The notes below the pieces were generated by a model that had not been told where the DNA came from, searched no databases, and saw nothing but the letters and a program-made list of their open reading frames with translations. DNA of 64,000 nt from Rhyzopertha dominica (taxonomy: Eukaryota > Arthropoda > Insecta > Coleoptera > Bostrichidae). The position numbers and the translations under genes are program-made. Below, piece after piece: positions 1 through 12,740 of this stretch; the first letter of the stretch is position 1, and each line of letters starts with the position of its first letter. Location: the NCBI GenBank assembly GCA_025024175.1, contig QCXZ01000064.1, positions 17,980,001-18,044,000 on the forward strand, in the 5' to 3' direction.

Positions 1-360
1 CTAGTATTCACATGCCAGTGAGTTACCCAGTGTAACCATTAGATTTACTGTGTACATTTCCAGCTTGGTCGAGGTGGTCGTTTCGATGGTTGGGCAATAC
101 TAATGCATAGTCATAAGAGTAAGCTATACTAGAGGTATGACGCTATTTTGCAAAGTTTTACCAGTATTATTATTATATGCACTTCAAGCTTGGTCGTAAC
201 GACCGTTCTGCTGGTTAGGGTAAATCCTTCTTTTAGTCATATAAACTACTCTTATATTAGAGGTAGGAGTGGAATACTAAGTGTGGCCAGTAACTTTACC
301 ATGGACAAGCTTGTCATAAGAGCAAGCTACCATTATATATTTACTAGAGGTTGGAACGTT
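1..360. repeat. Degenerate tandem repeat, about 2.5 units of roughly 130-145 bp
   Basis: Three related blocks follow one another. Each carries a segment like AGCTTGGTCG (near 62, 188 and, weaker, 308) and then a segment like CATAAGAGTAAGCTA followed by TAGAGGTA or TAGAGGTT (near 111-138, 238-264 and 315-352). Blocks one and two also share a CCAGT/TTACCAGT stretch near their starts. The third block is shorter, and the array may continue left of the window. This looks like a decayed satellite or an internally repetitive transposon part. No coding sense is seen; the 78-codon open frame across it is probably chance. Confidence 0.45.
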
Positions 361-3300
361 CATCTGCACGACAGGTGCGGTTAATTAATAGCTATTTCGA
401 GTTAATAAATTAGAACATCCCTTTAAAATTTGTTTACTAAAACTAACCTTTAAGGGTACTTAAAATTTAAAATGATCGTTTTTCTAGAAAATTACTGTAT
501 TGGAAAGTTATTTTTTTTCTGGCAACTTTAAAGACACCATGCATGTTTTTTTAACTGTGATACAGCAAGAAATTTGTTGAAATTATTGAACGTGTAGCAC
601 ATTCAGGTACAAAACACTACTTTTTTCAATTTTTAAATATTACGCGGGAAGGTATGCAATATTATAAAACGTAATATGACCACTCAGTGCAACTGGCAGA
701 ATATGCCTAGAATATACAGTGGTGTATTAACTACCTATAGAAGCAGTGACGTCAGAGACGACCGTGAAAACCGCGAGTAGCTGTGAGCGTATTAACTGTG
801 AATTCTCTTGTAGCTTGGTAGTTACTATATTTCTAAAATATGCGGTGTAAAGTTAAAACAAAGTATATTTCACCTCATATTAACCCTTTTGGAAAAGATC
901 GATTTCAATGCGGACAGTTAAACTAAGGTTGCTGCTCAGGTTTTATTTTGGCGGTGGTTTTACTGCATTCTTTTTCCGATAGCCCTTAAACAGAATTTTC
1001 GAGTACAGCGTTGCGGACAGGCGGAGGTTGTTGGTTGGTAGCCTGTTGGTGAGCAGTTCATATATAGTCCACACTTGTTAAATTGGGATAATAGTAGTCT
1101 ACAGAGCAGCTAGTTTCTGTAATTTGTGAGCACAACGCCACCCCGCGTAGAGGATTTACCATCATTGAAGTATTCTTCAACCTTCTCGTCTTGTAACGGA
1201 GTTAGTCCATTCAGCTACTATTTGGCACATTTGCTTCACTCCTTGTTTACAGCGAAACATCAAGTAAGGATAAACCCCTTACGATCTGCAACCTTTTAAC
1301 ATAAATCACAGGTTAAAGGTACTCGTTTATATTTAGTTCTCCTTATAAACACCTACAAGAGAAAGACACCTAACATATAATAAATAATTAATGATCACTA
1401 ATTCCACTGGAAAATTTCTACATTATATAGAAATATGTTTGACTTACTTCTTTTGTTGGAGCTTTCCATTTACGGCAAGGCAGTAGAAGGCGCAGTGAAA
1501 TTATAAAAGAAAAGCATGACCATCAAAGTACAACGTCCATTTTGTCGACTATGTAAGAAAATTCTTGTCTTGAGCTTTTTTATTGGCATTGTGGACTGCA
1601 TCACACAGCACAGCATGATTTATGGCATCTTTTACTGCTTTTGTTAATTTTTTAGTAACAAAGTTGTAACAGCAGGATGACAAAAGATTTTATAAGAACA
1701 ATCCAGATTGATTTAAACACGATGCTGAACTTACGAATCATTAGAAGGGTCGAAAAGGATCAAACCGTTCGACTTAAGTTCTTAAATGCTGAGTATTAAA
1801 ATGACTCCGAATTCATCGATACTATAAAACTTAGAATATCAGTACAGTAGGTAAAAAGACAAATATTTTTTTCAGTATTTTCGTTATTTCGAACTAATGA
1901 ATTATGCGAACTGGATTTAGTGGTTAATCTATTGAAGAATTGTATCTCGTAGTTTGAAGTTGATAGTATAGCTGGGCTGTACATATTTTGAACTTAGAGC
2001 ACTCCCATTTTCTTTGGGTGAAAACAAAATGATATAACACACATTACAAATAAAGCAAATTTATAAATATTTAATATAACTGAAATTGTTATTAACCAAA
2101 TGACATTATAAATGTTAAAATCAACAACTGCATACTGTAAGGTTCACAGGCGTTTTAAAATTAATATCCCGTTTTATCGAAGATGTCAGGTTAACCGTTC
2201 TTTATTTGACTGGCCACGAGCCGTCACTGTTCCCTTGCTCTTCTTGTGTCCGTCCGTCTTTCTGTTTTCACGTTTGATTTGCTGTGTGCATCTCACTGAA
2301 TTTAATTAAATTCTTATTTTATTACATTGATCCGGAGTGCGACAACGTCAAAGCTTGCGTCTGTCCCAATGGCTTTTATCATGACGCTGAAATAATAATG
2401 GACGTGAGAAAAAGGGCACCGAGTGTGCGACTTAAAGGAATTGTACTGAAACGAGTTTTCTTTAGTGTGACTCGCTGAAACGACCCGTCCTTTAGCATGA
2501 AAAGAAGAGAAAAAAGAATATTCAAACGGTTGTTGGAAAATTGAAATAGCCTTCCAGTATAATGACGCAAAGTATCACAATGCAAACTTTAAGCGTATAT
2601 AGTTGCTTACACGGTTGTAAATCAGAAAAGATTCAAATAAACATATTCACTTAATAAAAAATTAACCAGTATATAAAAAATACAAAAAGATTTCGATCTA
2701 CTGCTACTTGTTTCTATTCCTTTTACTTACATTTAACACCTAAGAAATATAGTCCAATTGAAAAAAAAAACAGGTCTAATGTGATGGTCCAATGTTGCAA
2801 TTGTTTTGCCCTAGATAGTAAGACTTTTGTACGTGTTAACCTAAATCTTTGTAAAGAATGCAGAATTTGTAAGTGAACATGAAGGCTAATATTTATTAAA
2901 CCACTTATGTAGTAATAACAGCCTGGTGGTAAAGAGCACGAAGACAAAAAAAGAAACATCTTAATTAGTTGCGATGCTTGATAGCGGTAAATTATTCCCC
3001 ATGTAACGTTATGTTTAAATTATAAGGACAAATACAATCAGATTAAAATTTTAAGAGGCGGTCTTTTTTTTCAAAAATGGCACAGTATTACACATTGCGT
3101 TCCTAATTCAGGCTATTTCAAAGGTTATATATAACTAACAAGTTTCTATTCTGTGTCATTTAGTATATGTTAAACATCGATGCAAAATGGATATGAAGGT
3201 GTTTTTACTATTTACTATAACAAAAAAATAAAAGTCATCGAACAAAGCAAGGTAATTTTTGGCGATCGCTTTTGAATTTATCAGATTAAATTAACACCCT

Positions 3301-4854
3301 TTGATAATTCTCGTTAAAAGAAGCACTAATTTGTTCTATTCTATTGAAGGTCAGGAGATAGAAATCTTAATAACTATCACAATTTAACACCGACGGCCTA
3401 CGAACTGTAAGTAATACTTAAAAACGGTTTTGTGAAAACGGGTATGTATGTACTTACAAAAAGAGGTATCCATCAATAGTGTGTACTCAATGATGAACCA
3501 TACTGTAGTACAGTTGTGATCATACTTACAGAGTGAGAATCCCCTAGCGACTCATTCAAGCAAACCCTGGTATTTGACACTGTTGTCCTTCTTTGTCGCG
3601 TAGAAGGCGACGTCCTGAATGAAAAACCTGGCTTCAGCTTTACTGCTCTTCGCGAGATTCAGCGTTTTGTGCTGTAAAATCAAGCATATCCTAATTACAC
3701 ACCTAAACTTCGTATTTCACCAATAACAAGCAATGCGACATCATATACGGTTTTAATTAAAATCGGAAAATTAAATTGCGGAATGTTATCATGCAGAAAT
3801 GCAAATGAAGACCATGGATGTGTTGCCAAACGCGGTTATTTCAACTATTTCACTTTTAACGAGGCATAAATGCAGTAAACGATAATAGCACCGGTAGTCA
3901 TTTTTACATTTGAAATGGGAGCAGTCCGGGAGGTTCCGTGCCAAATTGAATTTAAAATTGGGGTAACCCAATATTTAAATGAGCATATCTACACCACTTC
4001 ACACATGTGTGTGTCTGCTACCGCAGCCAACATGTAATATTCGGCTCTCATCCACAATTGAATATGGATGTGTTGCTGGTTTTTGAATACTCTGGGGTAA
4101 AACTCCCCCAGCCATTCGAACGTTCCGGTTAACAATTTGGTTAATATATTTCAGTGACTGTTGGCTTGAAAGGAAAGATGAACGTGTCTAACCAAGTCTG
4201 CATTATTAACTTATTCACATCGAAAAGAGCTTCTCGCAGATGAACTTTATGTATTGCCTTTTACATCGACACGAATGTCGTGGATGCCAAATATTATTCG
4301 TCTCGTGATATCTGTAGGAAGAGAAATCCGATTTGTGCATTTCAGCTCCATTTCATGACAGAAGAGCGAACTTAATGTCTAGTAATATATATGTTATTAT
4401 GATAGAGAATTATTGTTTATAGTATTGAATATATTTCGGACTGCGGTGTACAATGCGATTTACATTTAGCTGATTTGAAACTGTTTACAGAACAAGTTAC
4501 ATTAAACCGGAATTGTTTTGTAATAACACTATCTTTCAATGCACTTCAATACAATCATTTTATTGAATTGCAAATAGGTATTTCATATTTCAACTAATTA
4601 TATGTATTTACGTTCGATGGTGTTGGCCCATCCACAGAACCTCGGATAACTGGTGCGAACAAATTTTTAATTTATTTACGTTTTTCTATGTGTGGTAACG
4701 ATTCGGGCGATTTTAAAAGAGTTATCTAGAGTGTAGTAGAGTACTAGTTTTGTTTATTTTAAATGCACAAGAACACGCATCAAACATAAAATGATCCCAT
4801 TTGCAGACTTAAAAAATTACAAACATAAATACTTTCAAAAATTAACATCGTCCA
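361..4854. other. AT-rich DNA without a recognisable gene
   Basis: Frames are short and broken on both strands. The only stretch with a protein-like look is 2330-2400 (+), which can be read as a short cysteine-containing segment (CDNVKACVCPNGFYH). It has no convincing splice context and may be chance. A moderately GC-richer patch at 3540-3680 has no recognisable content. No tRNA, rRNA or terminal-repeat element was seen here. Confidence 0.4.
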
Positions 4855-5640
4855 GTTACAGCATTTCCACAAGAATTAGTCGAATTTCTTTCCGCATTCG
4901 AGGTTTCAACTCCTGAATTGTGTATGGCGTTGAAGACTGGGACACAGCTTCCTTACAGCTGCCATAGATTTTCGTGCAGTGTGACTGGTAGCCTTGTTGG
5001 GAGAACTTGTGTTCGTTCAATTAGCAATCGCACGAGCTAAGAAGTTCTTCAGCATGTGAACATGTTACACAGATACACGTATACAGCTCTTTTCATTTCA
5101 CCTTCAAAGAAGTTCGAACCAATAATTGCAAAAGCAGTAAACAGTAAAAAAAGAGCACAGTTACTTTCGAACTGTTTAGTTGTTTCTCTGTGGGTTTGTG
5201 TTACAACAGTAATAAAAATTTTGCTTGTTAATGTATCCTGACAAGTGCAAATGGGCTTCTTTACTCATAATAAGCTGTTTCCATTAATCACCTGCAGGTG
5301 TGTCCGCCCAAATTGAGTCTACCTCTGTAGTCCTGCTTCTGTAGTGCATAAACAATTATACTATATATAGGCGTGGGGATGAAAATCTTGATGTAAGATC
5401 CATCTAACGCTGCGGTATGAAAATTCGGGGATGACGACACAGAGCGGTATGGACTCCCTTCAACAGCTTCTCTCACTGCTGCTGTTCTCGGATGTAACCA
5501 CTGTTTTTCCGCAGCTGCCTCTCCTTTAGACTGTAAACCCAGAACCAGTCGCTTCAAAGATTCGTCTTGATAGCATGGGCTGGCGGAACAGCATTATTGT
5601 GATGAATCTTGAACTCTTCAACATTCACGCAGCTATTGCC
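4855..5640 (-). pseudogene. Decayed Tc1/mariner-superfamily transposase
   Basis: Read on the minus strand in several frames, this region gives the conserved blocks of an insect mariner-like transposase in the right order. Near 5440-5520 there is an N-terminal helix-turn-helix region with AVREAVEGSPYRSVS. At 5210-5267 lies MSKEAHLHLSGYINKQNFYY, the block around the first catalytic Asp; family members have SDEAHFHLSGYVNKQNFRYW, so the Asp is replaced by Lys here. At 4950-5000 lies GATSHTARKSMAAVRK, downstream of the second catalytic Asp. At 4862-4912 lies a C-terminal block resembling LKxRxREEIRxIPVEML. Stops and frameshifts separate the blocks, so no protein can be made. A catalytic transposase would cut and paste the element by a DDE/D mechanism in the nucleus. 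I did not find clear terminal inverted repeats. It is distinct from the transposases at 42.4-45.6 kb and 57.8-58.2 kb. The superfamily call is firm; the exact family is not. Confidence 0.8.
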
Positions 5641-6989
5641 GTTTTTATAAAATGTATTCACGACATAAGCAAGTTGCCTTCTTTACCACTGCTCCACTGC
5701 AATTAAAATGCTTTAAAGTTTTCTATAGACAAAGCAGAACAAGCGCTGTTTACAAATCTCCCGGATTGGCTGCAACACCTTGTATAATAATAAGTTTCTT
5801 AATTGCTAGTCTTTTTAGTACCTTGCGCTCAGTATTTTTTGACAGCGCTATCTTTGTAGCAGCTACACGTTGCATCCAAAAAGATTCAATTTTCTCTAAT
5901 ACAATAGATTTTTTCTGCCTGTTAGGATAAAATTTTTGAGAACCTTTACGGACAATGTAACGAAATCTCTATACAAGTATATTGTGGAGAAGTAAGATAC
6001 ATAGATTAAATTAAATAATTAACACTTACATATAAATGTAAAAAGAACTACTAGAGCCTATGTGTATTTAGCAATTTAAAAATAAAATTATAATAACATA
6101 TATCAAAATCAGAGATACGAGTACAGTTGTTTAATTTGAAACACGGCAGCAGCGGGCTGCAATAGTGACGATAAATATTGGACACATCATAGTAAATGCC
6201 AAAAGGGGCTCTAGCATTAACTCTTGGAACGATTCCTGGATTGTCTTCGATAATTCCAAGATTCTCCCGATTTTTGCTTTCGTTTGTATGGAATTTCAAT
6301 AGATTTTCCAACATGATTTCTCGTAATTTTTCCAACGCTTCTTACTTACTTCTTTCACTGCCATTGGTGTTTTATTAAAAGACAATGGGTGAACCTAGGC
6401 ACTTATTTATAAATACATATGTACGGAGTGAATTTAATTTTAAAGATTATATTGTGATTTGTAGGGTAGATAAACTGAAGTTATATTTATTATTAATGCA
6501 CACCAAATGATATCTACTATTGGACTTTGATGAAGCTTCACCTTCGCTGAGTTTTGGCTATGACTTGGTGAATTTCGGTTGTAAGTTACAAAATTGTTTT
6601 TTTTTGCGTTTATGATAAAGCGCACATAAAATTTACTTATTGTAGTATAATTCTTAGTCACCTAGACCTAAATATAATAGGTATTTAAAGCACTTTGCGT
6701 TGATGCATGGCCCGAGAATTTTTTGTTTCTTTGTGGCAATTAATTGTAGCCATCGTTTAATATCGGTTATCAAGGAGTTAGTACTAGATAACACAAGCTG
6801 CCTGCGATGATTTTTACGTTTGATGTGTTACTGTTTATTATATTATTATCTGCAAAAATGAATATTCGGTAAGAAAATTTGTTCCTTCATACCTAAGCTG
6901 ATTAACTTTTATCCGGTACACTAATGAATACTTAGTCTTCACTGAAATGTATTACTTACAAATTAAAATCTAAAGTAAAACTCTTTCTG
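5641..6989. other. No recognisable gene
   Basis: Open frames on both strands (for example 5652-5930 plus and 6051-6335 minus) have no recognisable motifs. The DNA directly right of the transposase relic may be the 5' part of that element on the minus strand, but I could not define its end. Confidence 0.3.
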
Positions 6990-7350
6990 GCTCATAATTC
7001 GAACAGCCCGAGCTTTTGATCCGCTAGTCTACCGTGCGGAAAACCACCCTGGGGGAAAAGCTGGCAATATCTTTTAATCTTTACCAGGGCGTGGTTGCAA
7101 AAAAATTCGTTACGAGGAATGAGCCCTAACTGCCGGTCGCCGTCCTACAATTAAAATTTTAATAATGCGAAACCCCGCAAAATAAAGGAAAAGGTCCTGT
7201 AGTACATCACGCCGTCAGATTAAACCTTTTTCCAGCGAACTTTTGTCAAATTATATTTACAGATTGTTTTTTTCCTCATTTCTAGATTAACGTCGCGCGC
7301 TGTTTTTCAGCACTTGGGGAGCAAAGCGAAGATAATTAACTTGGGAAGTT
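6990..7350. other. GC-richer non-coding block
   Basis: This block has more G+C and CpG than its flanks, with stretches such as CACCCTGGGGGAAAAG and CCGGTCGCCGTCC. Stops occur in all frames at intervals too short for an exon of useful length. It resembles the GC-elevated islands that often mark conserved non-coding or regulatory DNA in AT-rich insect genomes. That reading is inference only. Confidence 0.2.
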
Positions 7351-9980
7351 TTTATATTGGGGTTAGGAATAAGCCTTATTTAAAATTCCGTATCGCAAGT
7401 GCCGGTATTGACATCGACGAAGTATTAATTTTCCGTCGCAACTTTTGACACTTTTTGCTATAGATCGTTGAACGGATATTGTTTGACTTGCACAGGGTCT
7501 CATTGATATGACTCAAACTGCCAGTCTGCAGACAAGACAGGCCTTTAATTGGCTTAAATAATCAATGATGGCTAGTGATGACGGGTACACTATTTGAAAT
7601 AACTCTTGAGTTTTAGTGTTCTTTTTGAAGTAGTTTGGCTTAATTCGTTTAACATTGTAAAATTTGATTTTTCTGTATTTTTTGTCAGGAAACACAACTT
7701 AACGTTATCATTATTGTGGAATCGTTGTAGCTTTGTAGCTACGTTGGTTAGACAGACAGTATTTTTTATGTAATCGGCATATTTGGGGCAAGAGACTTAG
7801 ACCAGTTTTCCATTAATATTGTCCACGAAGCCACCCTACCATTTTTTGATTAATTTTATAGTACGCATGTTATGATGGTTGGTATGATTTAGTTTAGCTG
7901 ATTACTAATTATTTGACTAAAATGGTTGGTGCGGCGGGTCTTGCAAAATTATGAAACGAATGCAAATTTGTACTAGCGAATTCACCTGCCTACGCTTCAA
8001 TGTTGTTTAACCACAGACCAAAGATCCAGGAGTTTGTGCCTGATCAATTATTTATATTTTTGTCTGTTACTTGACGTCCTACGTTCTCCTACCTTAAAGC
8101 GTGAATCTATTCTTCAATCAATTGTTAATTCATTCTTCTTTTCAATTTCTTTACATGCAATTCGAATACTATTGGCACTCTATTGATCAAATTTCAATGG
8201 GCATAAGCTGTGCACTTTCCCCAAAATATTTGCTGATACGACAAAGTTCTTCATCTTGTCCCTTCTACTGCTTGCGATAAACGTCAGTTCACGCATTAGC
8301 ATTGCATACAAACACAATGCCTCCAGTTTTTATTTCTTTAAATTTAAGGTACTTCTTAGTTTGTTCCAAATCTTCTTCCTAGTTCATCCACGGTTTTATC
8401 TATATCTCATTTGCCTCATTAGAGCTTGTGCTTCAACTAAGTCTAAATCAGATGCAATAATTTCACCAATAATTGTTGGCCTTGATGCTGTTATTACGTT
8501 ATCTTCAGGAAAATGTTGAAGATGTAAAAAAGTAATAGCCTCTACATCGCTAATATATTAAATAGTCTTTTAAAATTTAGAACTGCAGTCTCCACCAGAT
8601 AGATAAAAATGCCAAGTTTATACGTTGCTTCATGTTGCTTTTGGTATGATCGCTCTAAGTTGTGGACATCTTCTCAGAGACTCAGAGAAATTTCAGTTGA
8701 CACCGAACTAAATGTTCAAGTGAAAGCGCAAGTTTGCCTTTGTTTCTGGTAAGATACAAATAGCCATACAAATTAATATTACTACCTCCAAGAACTGCAG
8801 TGCTTATCACTCTATCGGTTGTCTGCATCTTGCTTTTTACAATTCACAAATTAGGATACAACTATGTTTACCAATTTCTTTTCTAAAAGTATCACCTGGA
8901 CTACGCACAACAAGCACCAAGAAGCAAACCCTATCCACCACTCTGGGACGCGCTCAGATAGGCTCCCAACCCCCCCGAGAAAAGGTCAAAATTGGTGAAA
9001 TTATAATTTAACTGTCGGTATAATTTGGGATCATTCCCATAGCTTTCAATGGATGTTTAAATACTTAGCTAGTTGCAAAAAGAACTTAAACGGGGACTTA
9101 TTCTAGCACGTGTTGTTGAACGCGCTCCTAGATGGAAACTTTTGCTTTTACTATACAATAATATTCGAATGGAAAGTATAGAGTGTCTCATTTTGTTGTA
9201 ACACGATATCTATTAACTATTAACACTAGGGAGTTGCGATTTGGATATTACTGTCATAATTTCTTGTTTTGCCGGGGATTGCAGGTACAAAGAAAACCGT
9301 GAAGACATTTTTTGAAGATATTTTTACATGGCATCATTGATTACTAAAAAAGAAACAGCATGAGTGCCTTTACTAGTTTTAAATATATGTAAATAGGTAC
9401 ATATTCTATTTATTCGATTAAACATTTTATTTAAGATACAGCCGCTTGAATGTAAAAAATAGGTTTTTATCAGCGATAGCAAAGCCAACTGTAGTTACGA
9501 TTAAAAAACGTTTTGGCTTAATCTTAAAAATGTGGGACCCTAAAAGAAATTTGAGTACGCTACTGGATTAAAAATAAAAATGTCTACCTAAAATTTCCTT
9601 TTTTGTTTTTTTTTTGTGTATCTGCATTCCAAATAAATATACCGAGGACTGAAGAAACGTAAAGTTGCCTATAGTTTTAAAACAGAAGCACAATATACAA
9701 ATGAAGTTGATTCACTCCAGTTCACAACAAAAAAAAAACAATTAGATAGTAATTTTCAAACCGAAGCTCTATGTATTTTAGCTAGTGCAATTACAAGAAA
9801 AATGGGTCACCCTGTATATCCACATAGAGCTTGAAATTTCTCATTTAGATAGAAACAAAAGCTAAATTGGCGTCATGCTTTCGCAGTAAATAAGCCCCCC
9901 AGATGGAAATGCAAATAAAAGTAACCGAAGCTTAAGAGTAATGCCAACACTCAGCACATAAAATTATTACCGCTGTCAAC
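7351..9980. other. AT-rich DNA without a recognisable gene
   Basis: No coding motif, RNA gene or paired terminal repeat was recognised. An 87-codon frame at 8256-8519 has no family resemblance and biased AT-rich composition. A lone transposon-end-like sequence at 9803-9817 is listed separately. Confidence 0.35.
9803..9817. repeat. Orphan mariner-type terminal repeat
   Basis: The sequence TGGGTCACCCTGTATA has the typical form of the outer end of many insect mariner-derived MITEs (reverse complement begins TACAGGGTGACCCA) and is followed by TA. The matching opposite end was not found nearby, so this is at best one end of a decayed element occupying part of the preceding few hundred bases. A related end occurs at 29580-29592. 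Confidence 0.35.
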
Positions 9981-10400
9981 ATTTAATTAAAACCAGGGCA
10001 GCTGATAACGAGGCCGAAACTTTTGATTCATTATAATGTGGGGAATTTCTTGCGCCGAGTCCTCATTTGCATGCCAAGTTTATCGGGGTGAAACACGCCA
10101 GGATTAGCCGCTAATTTTTCGAATTATGTTGCCTGTTGTTTCGGAGATTTTCGATTTCAACCCGACCCTTTGGAATATTTATCAGGACAGCGCAGGGTGG
10201 GCGTGAATTAGTAATCGAGGCGAAGGATCTATGCAAACTAGCTACCTCCATCGGCTGTGTTCAACAGCTGTAAGGCGATTATATCTCTTTTTGCCTAGAC
10301 AATCCGGGATATTATAACTAACGCAATTAACCCCCAGTGCGACTATCGCAGATTATGTTTTGCAACGGATTTTGCTGTTACGGTAACCCCGCGTTCTTGG
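9981..10400. other. GC-richer non-coding block with an octamer site
   Basis: A block of elevated G+C with many stops in all frames. It contains a perfect POU-type octamer ATTTGCAT at 10065-10072 and several TAAT-core motifs (for example near 10208 and 10327). The composition and motif content would fit a developmental enhancer. A single sequence cannot show conservation, so this is a candidate only. Confidence 0.25.
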
Positions 10401-12562
10401 TTTTAGACTTTCTAAACAAAGTGCCACCATGAAGTAGTAAAAAAACACGCCATTAAAACTACTGATAAGTCATTCTAACGATACTAGTTGCTCTGGGATT
10501 CTCCGGAAGATAGTTGCAGCTGAAGATTCTTGACAAATATTAGCTAATCTACTTGTAACACTGATCAAACGTATCTCAGAGCAACGATGGCCGAAATAAT
10601 CCTATAAATAAACTACTTTCGTGCTTATAAAATAACTAACGAATCTGGTGAAAACGGGATCCTCCAAAATTTTATTTTTTATTTATCCTCGTACGTCACT
10701 TAAACTCCTCTAAGAAGTTCGTTTCGTTTCGAACAAAACACTTGGGCTCAGCAAACTCTAAAATAGAATATAGTGTACTTTTTACGAACGTTAATGTCAT
10801 AAACCCTTTCTCGGAAAACATTCAGATACGGNGATGTTCCTTGTAGGCTTTTAGATCAGCGCTGAACTGCTAGCACATCTTACCTATTAGGAGCATATTT
10901 TGAGAAAATTAATTGCGAACATGGCGTCCAAATTTCTTTTTACTGGGCAAACGTTAGGTATTATTTCCATTTCAAATTATAAAGCTACAAATACCAACCA
11001 TTCAATTTATCGTCAAAAGTATAAAATTACCCTATAATACCAATGCTTATCGTAATATACCTTAAGTTTCTCCAAATCGTATGCTAAACAACGAATTGCG
11101 CTGAAATCAAACTATGATAACTTCAAAAACACTTAACAGTTAAATGAAACTTGTAAAACAATTTTCACTCAGAATAAGATGATAAAAAGGAGCAAAAATT
11201 TAAAAATCTTACATTTGTAAGTTGCAGCCATCTACCGGTGCGATTTGGAACCTGTATCTGTATCTGTATCTAAGAGAGCACAACAGGTGGCAAAGATCGC
11301 TATCCCTTTAAGTGGAGTTATCCGTACATATAACACTTGTATCACTTCGTTTAACAGATAGATAGGTACTGTATCAGTGCATTTTCACACCCAGAGTCAT
11401 CCATTACATTATGGCTTTACTGTTGGTAGAATACATTTGCTCATGTCGAAAATAGGAACAGATAGGATGGTTTGCAAGCATGGGACTTATATAATTAACA
11501 CTGGCATTGAAAATCGTCTTCCTGCAGAAAACCTTTTGTGTACGTCTTTTATGACATGATGCATTTTACTTTAGTCATTATCAGAAGACAAATTTAAAAA
11601 AAAATACATCAATCGCCATTTTCCATTTATCTGACAAGGATAGTGGCAAAATATTGCGGTTACAAATATGCGTCCTGCTTAACGTTGGTAATATCTCGTG
11701 GTCTTGTACGAAATTTAAGTTACGTCTTATAGATAATCACCTAAAAATAAACATCGCACATGTTCGTTTTGGTTTGACGTGATCACGTCTTACACCGCAC
11801 TTTAAGGGTTATTTCGTGATGATCCTTATATGCCATGTAGCGGTGGCTTTACAAACTAATAATAAGCGTTATAGTCGGTAAGTGCAGAAAAAAAACAGCG
11901 AAATAAAATTACACTGAATGATTGATCTCTGTCATATTGATACTAGCTACAGGAATATTAAAGATATAGCCACCCCCAACTTTTTTAAATTGCTGGCATA
12001 CAGTTAACGCGATCATTTACTTGTCACTTGCCCACATGCTTTAGGAGAACCTTTCATAAGTAAAAAAAGCTAGTTTCTGCAGTGTCCATCCAAGAACACT
12101 TGCCAATGAAAAATAAAAGAGGACTTTAGATTACTCGTAATTTAGATAAGTAATTTTGCGAAAAGGCATAATTTTCTGATTGGATGATATTTACTTGTAC
12201 TTAATTCACTTTTATCATCTGCATTTTCATGAAAGTCCTATTACGTTCAGAATAAATGGGCTTTCTAAACATTATTGAACGCTGTAAGTAGTGGAAGAAA
12301 TCAGTATGTGACCTTTAATAGTAAATTGGTTACACAAATTCTGTTAAACGATTTGTGCAATCTGTAGCTGTTTATGCAGACGCGAGTAGATATGCTTTTA
12401 TGAATAACCAAAACTATTATCCGGCATACAACACCTTACACGTGGAAGGTTCGCATGAAAATCTTTGCAACCTGGTTTTACGGAATAATACCTGCTACCT
12501 ACTCCTTCCGCAAAGACGAATGAATTGTCGATTGGGTTACACGGGGAACGACATCGGCTCAC
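10401..12562. other. AT-rich DNA without a recognisable gene
   Basis: Nothing gene-like was recognised. There is a three-unit TGTATC microrepeat at 11253-11270 and an unresolved base at 10832. The 82-codon plus-strand frame at 12355-12603 overlaps the exon-like segment listed next and is less protein-like than its minus-strand counterpart. Confidence 0.35.
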
Positions 12563-12740
12563 CGGTATTGGCGCAGGAATTACAAATAGCCTCTCCCCGG
12601 TGATGGAACGGATGATATCGAGCCGCGTCCCAGTTTGGGTCAGATATTCTGATAAATTGTTGTAAAGAAGTAATATAATCTAGCATGCCATTCTCGTCCG
12701 GATCAGATGCTTCCGCCAGTACGATGGGGAATATTTTAAG
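12563..12740 (-). CDS. Candidate internal exon of an unidentified host gene
   Basis: On the minus strand this 178-bp segment is fully open. Its ends agree with splice sites: AAAATGCAG just upstream (AG at 12741-12742) and GTGAGC at its 3' end (GT at 12561-12562). The reading would start in phase 0 and end one base into a codon. The encoded 59 residues are varied and protein-like (for example EASDPDENGMLDYITSLQQF, then WDAARYHPFHHRGEAICNSC), and the segment is GC-richer than its surroundings. Against it, the acceptor lacks a strong pyrimidine tract and I do not recognise the protein family. No neighbouring exon was found. It could also be a conserved non-coding block or a fragment of an unknown transposon. 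No function is proposed. Confidence 0.27.
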
